Shown: in pieces, positions 1 to 12,140 of the stretch
How the letters are laid out: each line of letters opens with the position of its first letter
Position numbering within the stretch: the stretch's first letter is position 1
Source of the DNA: Lingula anatina
Lineage: Eukaryota; Brachiopoda; Lingulata; Lingulida; Lingulidae
Direction of reading: 5' to 3'
NCBI RefSeq assembly: GCF_001039355.2
Contig: NW_019775447.1
Coordinates: forward strand, 253,758 to 317,757
DNA: 64,000 bases
Translations under genes and position numbers: made by a program
Notes under the pieces: generated by a model
The model's database searches: none
The model's input: the letters and a program-made list of their open reading frames with translations, nothing else
Told to the model about the DNA's origin: nothing

Positions 1-236
1 AAAACCTTCTTAGTCAAATTTAGGTTATTTAGATTACATTACATAAAAAATCAGTTTTGGATTAACGAATTCTACAGACATTACAGGCGACTAATATTAG
101 GTAGGCCTACACAACAAATTGAATAACTGCATGCAGTGGTATTTGATACTGCAGTGGTATTTGATATCTAGATCTCAATCATAAATACTAATTAAAAAAA
201 TTACCCTATTAGTAAAGAGCTAAAAGAAACTCTCAC

Positions 237-582
237 CTTGACACAAGCTGTAGCGTGCAACAGGGTAGCAGCCCTACGCAGCTGGTCGCTGTGCTTCTCG
301 TCGTCCTCTAAAAGACCGGTTATCACCGTAGAATTGGGAATTGGGCATCGAAGGGACAGCAGGCTTTCATGGAAACCCTCAGTGGCCCAGTTATCCTTGT
401 CTTTCACAGCCTCGGTGAAAGCTAATTGTATCTTCTCCCCTGTTCCATCTTCTTGCAATGCGTGGAGCCTGCTTTGGAAGTCGTCAAACCTTTCCTTGTC
501 CAATAGCTGATCCATAACACGGGTCAGCTCACTCAAAGTGGACTCCAATGTTGGGACTGGGTATTTCAAACTAGTCATGTTG
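237..582 (-). CDS. First coding exon of a tandem paralogue of the acyltransferase fusion gene (partial)
   Basis: The start codon is at 578-576, preceded by a T-rich tract and CAG acceptor, so a non-coding 5' exon should lie upstream. The exon ends at a clean donor (AAG then GTGAGA) after exactly 114 codons, phase 0. The translation is the N-terminus of a carnitine/choline acyltransferase (YPVPTLESTLSEL, DNWATEGFH). It differs from the first coding exon of the gene at 13690-18847 at only about 8 of 114 residues, with the same boundaries. The other exons are not in bases 1-236, so they lie beyond the left edge. Whether this copy has the same fusion architecture cannot be seen. Confidence 0.85.
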
Positions 583-692
583 CTGAAAAAAAAAAGAAAG
601 AAAGAAAGAAAAAAAATCTGCCATAGCCTACAGACAATTCCTTTCCAAAGAAAAGAATAAGACACCCTCTATAAAAAGGGGTGTTAAAACAT

Positions 693-1592
693 TCATTCTC
701 AGTATATAGGTCCATTTAACTCTTTTTTTATTTTATTAAAAGTAAGCGAGTGGACGAATTATTTGTCAAACTGGAACTTAACTAACATGATTCTAGCAAC
801 TTATAAAATAAAATAATAATTACTAGTTTTATTTGTTCTCACACAAACAACAAACAGACTTATTTTAAAACCATCTCACATTCTCTAACCGATCTAGTTC
901 ATTTTACCAAAGTACAAAATCTTCAACTTGTCAGGAATCCAGTATGATGTCTAACGTCCCAGAAAATGTTCTCACTGTTTGTTTCAAATAACTCAATAGA
1001 TAGCGGCGTTTACTTTCACGGTGTCGCCGGATCTTTAAAAATTGAAAAACCTTCATTATGTTTCTTGACACACGTCATTGTTTTTAGTTGCTTGATGTTT
1101 TTCGTAACATTTAAACCATTGATAAGATCTTCAATTCAATTTTATTCATTATTAGCAAGAGAATGTGGTGACAAGACAGTCAATTGTTTTAAATGAAACG
1201 CAGCAAAACTGCATTCTCATAGAGAGTAATTTGCAAAACCTTCTTTACCATGCATTGTGAACAAATTTACTTGAAATGAGAACAAAATGTCTCAGTAAAA
1301 TAAATGTGGATCTTGAAATATCCCGTAAGCCTGGTCTTGTTTGTATTAATAACGTGCGAATATTATCCAAAGTTCATTTTTATGTTATTTTTAAATCTTT
1401 CATTACCAAAATAGGCCTTCGTTACTTCATCCCCATGCCAGCAAGACATAAAAATTTCAAGATTTTGAAAAAATCCTAGATTTATCACTTTCTGTCGTCA
1501 AAGATCTAGAAAAAGTAGAATTCGCGACTATATCTTTAACTTCATTTTTCACTTTTCTGTTTTCTTCAAATGGACCTATATACTGAGAATGA
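693..1592. mobile_element. 900 bp non-autonomous element with 25 bp terminal inverted repeats
   Basis: Bases 693-717 and 1568-1592 are perfect inverted repeats of 25 bp (core CTCAGTATATAGGTCC). The flanks line up with an uninterrupted stretch upstream of the other paralogue, near 18930-18980, so that copy serves as an empty site. The interior has no convincing coding region; the short ORFs in it look like chance. Related interior sequence recurs at about 19400-19860, including a shared GGCAAAACTGCATTCTCATA-like stretch. No clear target-site duplication is visible, so the superfamily is not assigned. Confidence 0.7.
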
Positions 1593-2397
1593 GTCAAAAG
1601 ATTTCATGAAATAAATATCCATTATAGTTAAAACGATTTCAAAAACTAGTACCTTATTTGCTACCAAGAGTAACCTGACGTGAGTTCATCTAGCCAGCTA
1701 TAAAGTATACCCAATAATAAGGTGCATTTCACATGCTCGGAAGTATCAAAAAATAAAATTGAATGAATTCAAAGTTGTATTTATTTTTTAAAAGATATAT
1801 GTATATAGAACAAAAATACAATTTTACATCTATATTGATTTTTTACCATATCTATACATTATATAAGGAGCCTAAAATGTAAAGTACACATATGTATGTT
1901 CCAGCAACGTGTGTTCCGGGCCATATAATCTTAATTTTTATATTGCGTTCCGATATATTTTGTAATGATTCAGTCATGGTAAATTATGACGTAAAAATTA
2001 AGTTTTTTTTATAAATATTTAAATGCAGCTCAAGGGGCTTTGGGTCATGTCTAATATTACGTAACGTATGTTCCCCAGAAAGTTTCATCTTGCCCAAGTA
2101 CTAGGTGCAATAGGAAACCGGGATTTCTGCTGTTGACTTTAAACTATATTGCAATTCCTTGATAGTTTGCCATTTCTGGTACAATATTTGGAACATGAAT
2201 GGCAAATAGTTTATTTAATGCTTATTTTACTGTCAGTAGTGTGTATTTCCCTCTTTTTTAATATTTAGTAACAAAATTAAAGTCGCTCAAAAAAATTTAC
2301 TGCTCTATACAGAAGATTATCATAATTTTGCACAACGTTATAGTTGTAGGATATAAATTTCAGCACAAAACCAGTGATGATTGGATTTCAAAGTGAG
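1593..2397. other. Intergenic, no gene seen
   Basis: The first 100 bases continue the duplicated upstream flank of the paralogue and match about 18960-19070. The rest is AT-rich sequence with many stops in all frames and no motif I recognise. Confidence 0.5.
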
Positions 2398-2625
2398 TAG
2401 GGGAGACCGGAGCAAGTTGGCCCAGTTAGACACTTTTGACCTTGTAGAGCCAACTAGAAATGAGTTAGAGTAACAAAACCGGTTTCAAAGTAAGCCCTAC
2501 GTGTGCAACGTCATTATTTTTCAAATATAATGCCAGATGGCTTACAATTTGACAAAAAACGCAATTGACGACAGGGGGGCCAACTTGCCGCGTGGTGGGG
2601 CAAGTTGGCACCCTACACGAAAATG
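2398..2625. repeat. Short element with inverted CAAGTTGGCC ends
   Basis: GCAAGTTGGCCC occurs near 2413 and its reverse complement GGGCCAACTTGC near 2577; a further GGGGCAAGTTGG follows at about 2598. GC content is higher than in the neighbourhood. It looks like a short MITE-like or hairpin repeat. Its borders are approximate. Confidence 0.4.
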
Positions 2626-2687
2626 AAGTAAGTATCCCATGTAAACGCCTTGAAATACATTTTTATACATTTTTTATTTATTAAATT

Positions 2688-3216
2688 TGTTATAGTGAAA
2701 AATGACGACAGCAGTTTGGAGCTTCCGAACGTTTATTCACCGACTCTTGCTTCATACAACTTCACAAATATTTATACTCAATTTCTCCGTACTGATCACG
2801 CATTACTTGTTTTCTTTTCCATTGTCTTTGCGTGATTACAAAATATTTTCCATTCGCATGTTGCAAGTCACTATGCAACATTTCCTTATTAGGTAATCCC
2901 TAAGAGACTTGTTTTCAATTAAAGATATCTAAAATATTATTTGGATTACTCATATTTGGACCTTATCCAAAACTCAGTTATCATGTGATAAATAGATGAT
3001 CAAAATTATTATATGTTGTGAAATTAACCAATCACATTAACTGTTACAGACTTTGACCTTTTACATCTTTTTCTGACACTAAAAACATGTTCTACACTTG
3101 TTGACTCTTGGAGATACTTAACTTACACTCAATAACTATCTGTCCTTTTACTCTTTTAATTCCGCTTTAATTGTTATCTGTAATTAATGAAAGTGTAAGT
3201 AATTTGCTTTACAACA
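2688..3216 (-). repeat. Long terminal repeat, copy 1 (likely the 3' LTR of a minus-strand element)
   Basis: This 529 bp segment starts TGTTATAGTG and ends TTTACAACA. It matches 5281-5812 along its whole length with scattered substitutions and small indels, in the same orientation. Both ends have the TG...CA form of LTRs, and similarity stops abruptly at both borders. No matching 5 bp target duplication is visible outside the pair, so the element is old, rearranged or misassembled; there is an n at 3376. Confidence 0.65.
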
Positions 3217-5280
3217 AATTGATTTTTGAGAGTCTCTGATGAATAAATACTTCAGATGAGGCAGATTTATTGAGGTTTCCGTACGTCACTTGTATGTGTT
3301 GCAAGAACCAAAATATTTATCAATAAAATTTGTTTTGTTTTAATTAAGAATAAATTAATAATGGTATAAAGCGGGNATACACCCCTTCTTCAAAAGAATT
3401 CGTCCTCGAATTCTAAAACTTTACAACATACGCTCCTTTTTCATTTTTCTTAAGCAAAGCAAATACTAAATAACATAAAATACTTAAATTTTCAAAAAAA
3501 AAACTTAAATGATAAGGTCACATATATGTAATCAATTTAAATGTTATACGCAAGTTCATTAATTTCTGCAAAATTAAATAAAACAATAATACAATTAATG
3601 ATAACTTTCGTTAAACACTTCATGTCTATCATAAAGTCAAGCAAAAATATAACTAAAAAAATAATTCTATATAAGTTACGTATACTTAAAATTAAAAACA
3701 CATTCGACATGAAACCAAAAATATTAATTTGAATCTCTTATTATGGCTCTGAAACACTTTATTATATAGTTTTCTCTTTCGGTTGTCATTAAAGACATAT
3801 GAGGAATGCACTACGTGAGACAATAGGGTTAGCTACTCCCTGTCCAATGAATATCGTTCACCACAACGTTGCGACCAGCGCATCGCTCATGATGAAGTAC
3901 ATTTTCATCTTCATATTTGTCCACATTGTAGCTCTCCCCTGTGATGATTATAATAGAAACACTTGTTCATGATAATTCAATCCACGGGTTTTATAAACTT
4001 ATACTGTTAAATAAGTGAGTCCCAAAATGTGAGAATCTTCCTTAATGAATATAATCAGTTTCATGTCATCATCAATAACAAAAGTTAAAAATACACTGTG
4101 CATATAACAATAATCATTTGTTCAAACATCTATGACCGATAATCATAAGATCAATATGCAATATGTTAACATGCAGTAACATTGTAAAGTAATTAAAATA
4201 AAGCATGCTAATAAATGATCATGGATAACACAATAAAATGCTCATCATTATATATCATAGGACATAGTGACTAAAAAAAACATCGTAATATTTGTCAAGA
4301 CTTACAAGTGTCATGTTAATTCCGTGCATCTCGCACACTCTCAATAATAATAATCTGAAATGTCTGGAATCATTGAAGTAACAATAAGAATGAATCATAA
4401 AGTCATTCATATGTTGTGATCGTACACACACTTCTTATACCAAAAGTTCACTCGCAAAAATTAATGCCTTATGTTTATTTAAGACACGTGTAGCAAGTCA
4501 AGTCAAATTCACTTTGGATTGAAATTAATCTGCATTATGATCAAATGGTTCGAACTGAATATAGAAAAGTGCAAAATCATGTTTAATGCGCAAAAATGTA
4601 CAATATTTGTACTTGAATAATTTTCTGGGATAACTCATTCTAAAATAACGTTTTTTTGTTTATCATAATGTTTATATTTGTCAAGCCATGCCAATGTTTT
4701 GACAGATGTAGTCTGTAAATACAATTACTAAATGAACTTTTCTAAATTATTATAGTTATTACTTCACTTCGTAATATGAATGGATCTGTGGTTCTAAGTT
4801 TCTTCAGCATATTAATTTAATTTGCTGCGAAATTTTATAATCACTACGGTATAGTAAGCACTATATCGTTTACGTATACTTTTTAAGTAAAGCTTCTATT
4901 AGTGCCAATTGCCTGACCTTGATAAACAGACCAAATTTCATCACGAGCAATAAGCTCTGTATCCCGCATAAATATTTGAGGTGAATCATCTGTAGGAAAT
5001 ATTTCGTTTGTGTTACCAGTAAACTTTTCTGGCGCTAAAGTCAAATCTGAGGACATCTTCGTCTTTTTTCAGTTACTAATTGTTGCTAGGATAATGACTT
5101 TTGGTGATTTTCAATACCCAGCATACTCAGTTTTCGCTGCACTGGGGCACTGACGATGTTTGCCTCTGGGTGGATGGTGTGAACCCTTCGGTGTCTACGC
5201 TCCTGCTGCCGTTATCACCATAACTGTATCACCGTTCCGCTTGTCTCGGTAGAGCGGGGATCGATTTTTCCTCCACCACT
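3217..5280 (-). mobile_element. Degraded LTR retroelement interior
   Basis: This 2 kb lies between the two LTR copies, far less than a complete gag-pol element. Orientation is judged minus. Just inside the 5281-5812 LTR, the minus strand reads AG then TGGTGGAGG, a possible primer-binding site. A short minus-strand ORF of 57 codons (start 5056, stop 4883) follows at the place of a gag start. Another minus-strand open stretch near 3810-3950 may be an ORF end. No reverse transcriptase, protease or integrase motif is recognisable. An n at 3376 marks a contig join. Confidence 0.45.
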
Positions 5281-5812
5281 TGTTATAGTGAGAAATAACG
5301 ACAGCAGTTTGGAGCTTTCGAACGTTTATTCACCGACCCTTGCTTCTTACAACTTCACAAATATTTATACTCAATTTCTCCGTACTGATCACGCATTTAC
5401 TTGTTTTCTTTTCCATTGTCTTTGCGTGATTACAAAATATTTTCCATTCTCATGTTGCAAGTCACTATGCAACATTTCCTTATTAGGTAATCCCTAAGAG
5501 ACTCGTTTTCAATTAAAGATATCTAAAATATTATTTGGATTACTCATACTTGGCTCTTATCCAAAACTCAGTTATCATGTGATAAATGCATGATCAAAAT
5601 TAAAATATGTCATGAAATTAACCAATCACATTAACTGTTACTGACTTTGACCTTTTCCATCTTTTTCTGACACTAAAAACATGTTCTACACTTGTTGACT
5701 CTTGGTGAAACTTAACTTACACTCAATAACTCTTTGTCTTTTTTTACTCATTTGATTCCGCTTTAATTGCTATCTGTAATAAGTGAAAGTGCAAGTAATT
5801 TGCTTTACAACA
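5281..5812 (-). repeat. Long terminal repeat, copy 2 (likely the 5' LTR of a minus-strand element)
   Basis: This 532 bp direct copy of 2688-3216 has the same TG and CA termini. The flanks are not shared: CCACT precedes it and CTTAG follows it. Confidence 0.65.
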
Positions 5813-7146
5813 CTTAGGCCTCAAAGGCGTGTTTTATATGGATCCTTATTATGTGAACAGTTTTGAATATATTGTTTGGTGATTAAGGGAAAAATGTGGA
5901 AATATCCAGAAAAAAGAAATGTTTACCATGCAAAGGACAAAAGCCCTTGCATTTTCCAAATTTCTAGGGGTGAATGTAATTTTATTTGTTCTTACTCTTC
6001 TCAAATCTTTTTCTTTTCTTCTTTTATTTCCCCCATTAAATATATACAAACATTCTACATATTATTACGTTATAGGTAACAAATACGGTACTAGAAACAT
6101 GCAGCTATCTAAGTAGGCCTACACGTTAATTATCACAGCTGGTCTCACGGTTTAATGGATATACAGCTTCTTCTAGGGGAGCGCCTCGTTCTTACACATC
6201 AATTATATTACATAAAACGCATGGTAACTGGTTTGAGATATTTACTTCTGCAGATGAAGGGTTAACATTTGCAAAAGTTTGTCAATTATTCAATTATCAC
6301 TAGTTTTGCAAAACTTTGTACCCACAGGTAACAAGAGCTGTGCTCACGTTGAGCTGTGCTGACGTTATACGTGCACAATATTGCCCATCTTCTCTGCATC
6401 CCTTGTCACATCCTCAGTTGAACCCGGTGTGGCTAGGAAAAGTAGTCAACTAGGAACCCTATAGTCCGATCCCCATTACTTTTTGCAGGTGACATTCGCC
6501 TCATATACTAACATCAGTACTCCGAATAAACCTAAGTTATAGTAATCATATGGGGCCCCAGACTTCCATTCATAGGACTTCCGTTCCTGTCACGACGTTA
6601 ACGTCACATGTGTAGATGTTACGTCAAATAAGCAATGTTTTCCGTCACTCTCTTCTACGTTCAAAGTGCATAAAGTTAAACGTTGATCCATCATTACTGA
6701 TCTCAACAAGCTATGATCACATGCACCATTAAGTTTATTTCCCTTTATTCTATTGGCTGTAGAAGGTCATTGGGTATATAACAGCCAGTCAAAATGCAAA
6801 CAAATTCGAAAATAAAAACATGTTACAAATACGATATGTTGAAAAGTGTAACTGTTGAGGGGATCGAGTCTTTTAGGTTGCTGTGATACAGGGGGATAAC
6901 ACGCTTCGAAAAGCAGGTTTGTCGATGCATACTATGAAATATTGTGTGAACGCTCAGCTGCTATTATCTTTCATAAGTCCACCAAATGCGTCGATAGAGT
7001 CAGTGTAATTAGTTCCTCTTGGTACCGAACAAATGTTTATTTGTAAATCGAGGAGTGTCGTATTTGGTACCACTGTGTGGTAGTCGGGAAGTGCGTTTTG
7101 CATTCATTATTTCTTCCCACAAACGTAAACTCATCTGTGCCAAGAT
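5813..7146. other. Intergenic, no gene seen
   Basis: AT-rich sequence without supported coding potential. Overlapping ORFs on both strands at 5849-6116 share no recognisable domain. The right side would hold the 3' UTR of the SRCR gene. Confidence 0.4.
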
Positions 7147-8408
7147 TTAAAGAAGAATACATCTCACTCCGGCATCCTGTTCGTGGCGGCAGTTGTGAAC
7201 GGTCCAAGGACGGCTGTAGCACTGTTCCAGAGAAAGCTCGTCTCCGCGACAGGATACGTCATCAAGGTAGATGGCGCCACTCCCTGGTGTGACGTCACCG
7301 TCATCCATCACAGAGGCTATAAACCGGCTGGAATAAAAATGGAATATCCAATTAACTCCTATTTGCTCTTCCATGAACGCTTTAAAATCAGGTCACCCAA
7401 CTTGTTTACAAGTAAAATCGACAGGAAGCATATCAATATATTCTCAATTGGCCGGTTGAAGTATCCGACGAAGACACGACGTATATACCGGTATATCATT
7501 ATTATAGACAAATTTGTAAGCACAGATACATATATTTATAATCATATATTATACATGCCATTTACTCGTGTGTACAATCTTGGTCACAAGACAAAACAAA
7601 ACGCATGGGACTAAATCTTGGACAACCTTTTGGACAAAGAGTGTATCTAATGTGATTCACATACCAGTAAAAATAGAAAAAAAATCTGCCCATTCACAAT
7701 TACTTCTTAATACCCACAGTGTGGTTGCCCTGGTCTATCAAAACGTTAATCAGATAACCATTAACGCCATAACACTGTCACCTGTGTCCAAGCATCCTGC
7801 AGACCACTGTGGCGCTCCTGGCGTCCCAGCCATCACTGCAGATAGTTCCCCAGTGGCCAGCGTTCCTATCTCTCACCTCCACTCGACCTTCCTCACTGTT
7901 GGGAACGCCGTCCTTAATCAGGCGCACTGTTAAAGAGCCATTACAGATAATTACGCGGTGGTTAAAGTAAAAAAAAAAAAAAATACTCCTATGTTGCCTA
8001 CACGTACTTTGATTAAAAAAGGTCGTAATGATAAAGATCATGCCAATTGAGTCCTGTTTTCTTATTATGTTTAACTCAAAATTTCAATTACATTCTACAA
8101 TTTTAGTACATGTTCAATAAAAAAAAAGAAAAACTATCAGCCTGTAGGCATTTCAAATCAAGAACTTAGTTATATGATTCATTCATAACAAGGAAGATAA
8201 ACTGCATGCACCTTCGTAAGGCCCGGGTGCAGGTATGCATTTCACACCTGCGGTGTGGTAGCTGTCGCAATCGGCCTCGTCTCCAAGGTCTTCTCTAACA
8301 CATTCAAGAGGCGAATTCTCAACACCATTGCAGTGGAATGTAAACGGAGCTACGCGGACGTTACTTTTGCCGAAATATGAGCGTTGAAGTCCCACAGCAC
8401 CAGTGTAG
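7147..8408 (-). CDS. SRCR-domain protein, C-terminal exons (partial)
   Basis: Three exons fit with consistent phases: 8408-8212 (second half of one SRCR domain: YFGKSN, then four Cys ending GVKC), 7926-7782 (first half of the next: GRVEVRDRNAGHWGTICSDG, VVCRMLG) and 7327-7147 (its second half: IYLDDVSC, DAGVRC), with a TAA stop three codons after the last Cys. Each SRCR domain is split over two exons. The complete last domain shows six Cys, the group A pattern. These domains occur in secreted or membrane scavenger receptors and are greatly expanded in sea urchins. No exon for the first half of the upper domain, no signal peptide and no start were found upstream, and an n lies at 8576. The gene is therefore truncated, broken by assembly, or a pseudogene. 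Confidence 0.8.
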
Positions 8409-9245
8409 CTAAACAGATATGTTGTATACGTTGTTCGTTTGATGTTCAATTGCTCAATACTGATTCTCTCAATAACCAAATAAGTAAAAAAAACTTACGA
8501 AAGGACCAATAGTTTAAGACAAGATATAATGCACGTTGACCGATTTCAAATAATTGACGACATTAAAGGGGGTCTNTTTAGTCCTGTATTTCTTTTTTGA
8601 AAGTTTGGCAATCATAAGTAATGTCAGTAATTTCAAGTCATAACTTTTATTGTATTCTCTATAATACATTGTGTCAATTTTGAAGAGGCCGAGTAAGGCT
8701 TGTTTACCTGTCGCATAAAGAAGCCAGTGATAAGGAAGTGTATGAAGCCATTGGCTGGAGTACGTACTAAAGTGTGTAATATTGAATAGAGAGTCAGAAT
8801 ATACCTGAGCAGGCAACGAGTTCACATTAAACGATTGAAACTGGTCATTTTTGTCAGTGTGGATTTCCTCTGTAGCGTTTAGACGTAAAGATTTCGACCG
8901 CGAATCTGGAAGGTTATACTAAAGCGTTATCCTATCTAAAAGTTTCCAACGGTGTCCGTATTTCGAGCCTAATTCTAAATTACGTTTATATCTAAATTTG
9001 CGCAGTTCCGGACAGCGTGTAGGCCTTTTAACGTGCAACTTGGTAGGTAAAAATAAACTGTAGACTATGCTGAAAATAAAGCTGACAACCGGACATACAT
9101 TGCCCTCCCTTCGTATTTTGACATTTTACAGACCGTTTCGTTAATTACATAAGATCGTAATATTGCATTTAGAATGTGGGAATCCCCATGGGGTTTCCTG
9201 ACCTAGATGACCAGAACGAGGCTGTGACGTCATCTTGGGAAGACA
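8409..9245. other. Region where the missing SRCR 5' exons would be expected
   Basis: Neither an SRCR first-half exon nor a signal peptide is visible on the minus strand. A single n at 8576 marks a contig join, so exons may be missing from the assembly. Confidence 0.4.
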
Positions 9246-10493
9246 ATGGCTGAGAGTAGCGATTCTACACGCGAAACTTATCATCAAGATTTGAGTGAAA
9301 ATGAAAGCTGGTCGGAGACGAATGAGTCGTTTTCCGAAGAAGAGGATGGTATCCTTAGTTTGAACGAAGTGGGACAAGCTTTGCCGCAGGTGAAGCCCTA
9401 TGTTTTGGACCCGCCAGCGCCGGATGCAAGTACTAGTAGCAATGCCAGTGCTGCGGAGGGCAGGGGGTGCGTTCGCCGTGAAGACCGACGCAAAACAGAT
9501 GACTGGTATGTCCGTTTTTTTCTAAATAACCTCGTTAGATAGTGGTGAATTACTCAGTAATGGGACAGTTTTGCTGTGCTCTTCATGTACACCATGCGCG
9601 TTTTGTTGAACGTCTGTTTTACTCTACTTTCCGACTACTACCCTGTAGTAGTAGTAGTAAGGGGATAGTTCACGAATCATAACAGTACATGAACATTCCA
9701 CACGTACTTATCTGATATTTACATGATGTACCAGTACACGACAGATAAATGAAGGAAAGCAATGTTTATTTGAATTTTTTTCTCAATTTACGTCAATTGA
9801 AGTGATCCCAGCAGTTACCCAACACTCTGTAGACAAGACATTTAGCAGCCCACATTCCTACAAGTATTAATTAAGCTAAATTCACTATATTTCTTTATTT
9901 ACTTTCAAGTGCGAACAGCCATCGAGTTACACGTGAAATGTATAACATATAGGCCTACATGTATAAGGTATATAGAAGAAGAGTAATTTTAAGATCTTTT
10001 TATATGTATACACATTGAATACATTCACTGTTAGATGTTAAAATACCTTATTCATGTCCTTTTTTATTAACATAATAATGTACATATTCTGGTTTATTAA
10101 CAAAATAAAACAACACAATACGAGGCATTGCTCTCCAAATATAAGATAGACCTAGTTTAAATATTATTATAACCAAGACTTTGGGAATAAAATTATTTGG
10201 TAGGTTTGTGGGTCAATGTGATGTAATGCTCCCCCTCTGATCTGTGTCCATGTAGCCGTGAAGTCTGGTGTCCACTTGTTGGATTAATTAAAAAGGGAGA
10301 CTCCTTGTGGTTGCCAGCAAGTGCTTAGTTATAAAAGTAATTTTAGTCTGCAACGATAATTTTGGATCAATTACAACTGTTAAATTTAATTACAGGTGCA
10401 CCTGTGGGCATTGCCAAATCCTGCCAGGTGTATCAGAAAATATTTGCTGCCATGAAGTGGAAATACTACAGATGAAGAGCAACGAGGAGAATG
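9246..10493 (+). CDS. P2X7 intracellular-domain type protein, first two exons (partial or decayed)
   Basis: Exon 1 (9246-9505) starts with ATG and encodes an acidic, Ser/Glu-rich segment (SENESWSETNESFSEEEDG). It ends with TG before a GTATGT donor. A TTACAG acceptor gives exon 2 from 10396 in phase, reading WCTCGHC...ENICCHEVE. This CxCGxC...CCxE pattern is the zinc-binding cysteine core of the P2X7 intracellular (ballast) domain, which in invertebrates occurs in many stand-alone proteins with acidic N-termini. The usual continuation with a conserved His-Pro segment is not found. The frame instead runs to a stop at 10612 through unrelated residues, and no good donor is visible near 10490. The end given is therefore approximate and the copy may be decayed. 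Confidence 0.6.
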
Positions 10494-10789
10494 TCCTCTC
10501 TTCTGTGTGTGTGTGGCTATGTCGGTCTTACCCAGACAATCTTGCATGCCCATGTGCCTGCTTGGTTATGATGTTGTCTAACCCTCTGAATGGTTTTCAT
10601 GGAACAGTCTAACCTTCTGGCAATTCGGTAGATCAAAACTCCCTCCAACGTCAACCGCTTTGTAAAATGTATCCCTCTCACTTAGGAGTCGCATATTAAA
10701 AATAATTCAATTCAAAAATAATTTAAAGGGTCGCGCTAGGTAGGTCAATCTTCACATCACCAATTAACACGATGATCAGTTGCATAATT

Positions 10790-10860
10790 CTTCTTCTTTC
10801 TTCTTCTTCTTCTTCTTATTTATTTATTTATTCATTTATAATTATTATTAAATTTGAAAC
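10790..10860. repeat. TTC-rich microsatellite and ATTT run
   Basis: A (TTC)n tract near 10796-10817 is followed by TTTA repeats to about 10855. Confidence 0.7.
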
Positions 10861-11039
10861 CCGAGGGTTGGATAAATACATTCTTTGCATCATAGTTGAA
10901 TAAAGTTACTAAAGAATAAAAAAGTTAAAAGACATATGTTAACAAGTTTTAAATAAAATAACTAAAATGCAAGGTCAAAGATGAAATAAAGCGCCTATCA
11001 TATCAGTCATTCTTTGAACTTGTATATCGCACGGGCTTA

Positions 11040-11640
11040 AAAGTCGATCATTGATCGTTTGGTTTAAATTTTGAGCCTTCTGGATGTCTAGGGTCCCAGT
11101 AATGAATATTTGACATTTTGTTTTGGTTGTAAAAGATAATGCAATCTATGATCCGCTTCATTTGATATCATAATAAACAACATTTTGCATGCATTGAGCC
11201 GCCTTTCACTCAGTAATTTAAGTTCACAAGCAGCGTCACATTCATCAGGATAAATTATCTTAAGAGCTCTTTCTTGAGACTTTTCCTCAAGGGCAGTCTA
11301 GTCATTTTTTTTTTTTTTTTTTTTTTTTGGATGATTTTGGCTGCATGTACCTTCCATGTGAGGTCATTAGAGATATTTGCATTCTTGTGTTTAAATGATA
11401 TGGCCATTTGCTGTATTTAATCGCATATTGTTCTTCCTAGAGCAGTCCCATATTGTGTCAGCAATTTCCTGTCGTTTGCTTTCACCAAATTGTCTAACGA
11501 TCTCAGAAACTGCTGCGTCATCCATATACTTACGACACAAAGATTCAAAGAGGTAGATGTAAATTGTTTATCATCAGGACAAAGAGCAACGGACCCAGCC
11601 ATGATCCTTGAGGTACCGAGCCATTTATACAATACAAATA
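11040..11640 (-). mobile_element. LINE-type retrotransposon remnant (reverse transcriptase)
   Basis: The minus strand, read across shifting frames, gives VPQGSWLGPLLFVLMIN and then a KYMDDAAVSEIV segment. These are reverse transcriptase motifs, including the Y-x-DD catalytic box. Further on, LEEKSQERALKIIYPDE and RLNACKMLFIMI match the usual C-terminal part of non-LTR element ORF2. Stop codons and frameshifts break the reading, and a T-run of about 24 at 11308-11331 interrupts it. No 5' part is recognisable. It is a dead fragment. Confidence 0.7.
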
Positions 11641-11860
11641 CACAAATTAAATAGTGTTATATCTTTCATTATTCCTTTTGAAATACTTTTGTAGCCTTCG
11701 AATTGTAGACGCATTGCCCAGTAGGTTCCACAAGCCAGTTGAAGATTTTTTAAAGGCAGTTAAGATAAAACACTCAATTTAGATTCGAAAATTATAACAA
11801 TAAACCTTAAATTTATTTTTGATTATGGGATTACCCAATTTCGCCCTATAGCAAGTTGTA

Positions 11861-12140
11861 ACTCCTTGCTTATAGTGACTTCAGATGCAACTGAGTTCAA
11901 CTAAGTGCACTTTATTATACTTGTATTCTTACACTCATAATGCTACAGTTCTCATCTATAAGCTGTTAAGTAAATATTCCATATTCACCAACTTCCATCC
12001 ATTTGTATGATCGTGTGTCTATTTAATTTGTGTATTTGTATTGTGTTACATGTAGTTTGACACTGTGCAAGTGTCCATAATGTGCATTAGTGTGACTGAA
12101 ATTTTGTTAAGTATTACATTAGTGCCAGTTTCTGTAAGAA
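11861..12140 (-). repeat. Dispersed repeat, inverted relative to copies near 36.8 and 40.1-40.7 kb
   Basis: The reverse complement of this stretch matches 40120-40200 (shared TAATGCACATTATGG-type core) and 40610-40700 (shared CACTTAGTTGAACTCAGTTG). A third copy is near 36855-36960. No coding potential. At 11661-11765 a neighbouring stretch matches 40980-41100 in the same orientation. Confidence 0.55.

Noticed and set aside
3217-5280. tRNA assignment for the primer-binding site of the LTR element
   Set aside because: The TGGTGGAGG text starts correctly but does not fit a complete tRNA 3' end that I can recognise.
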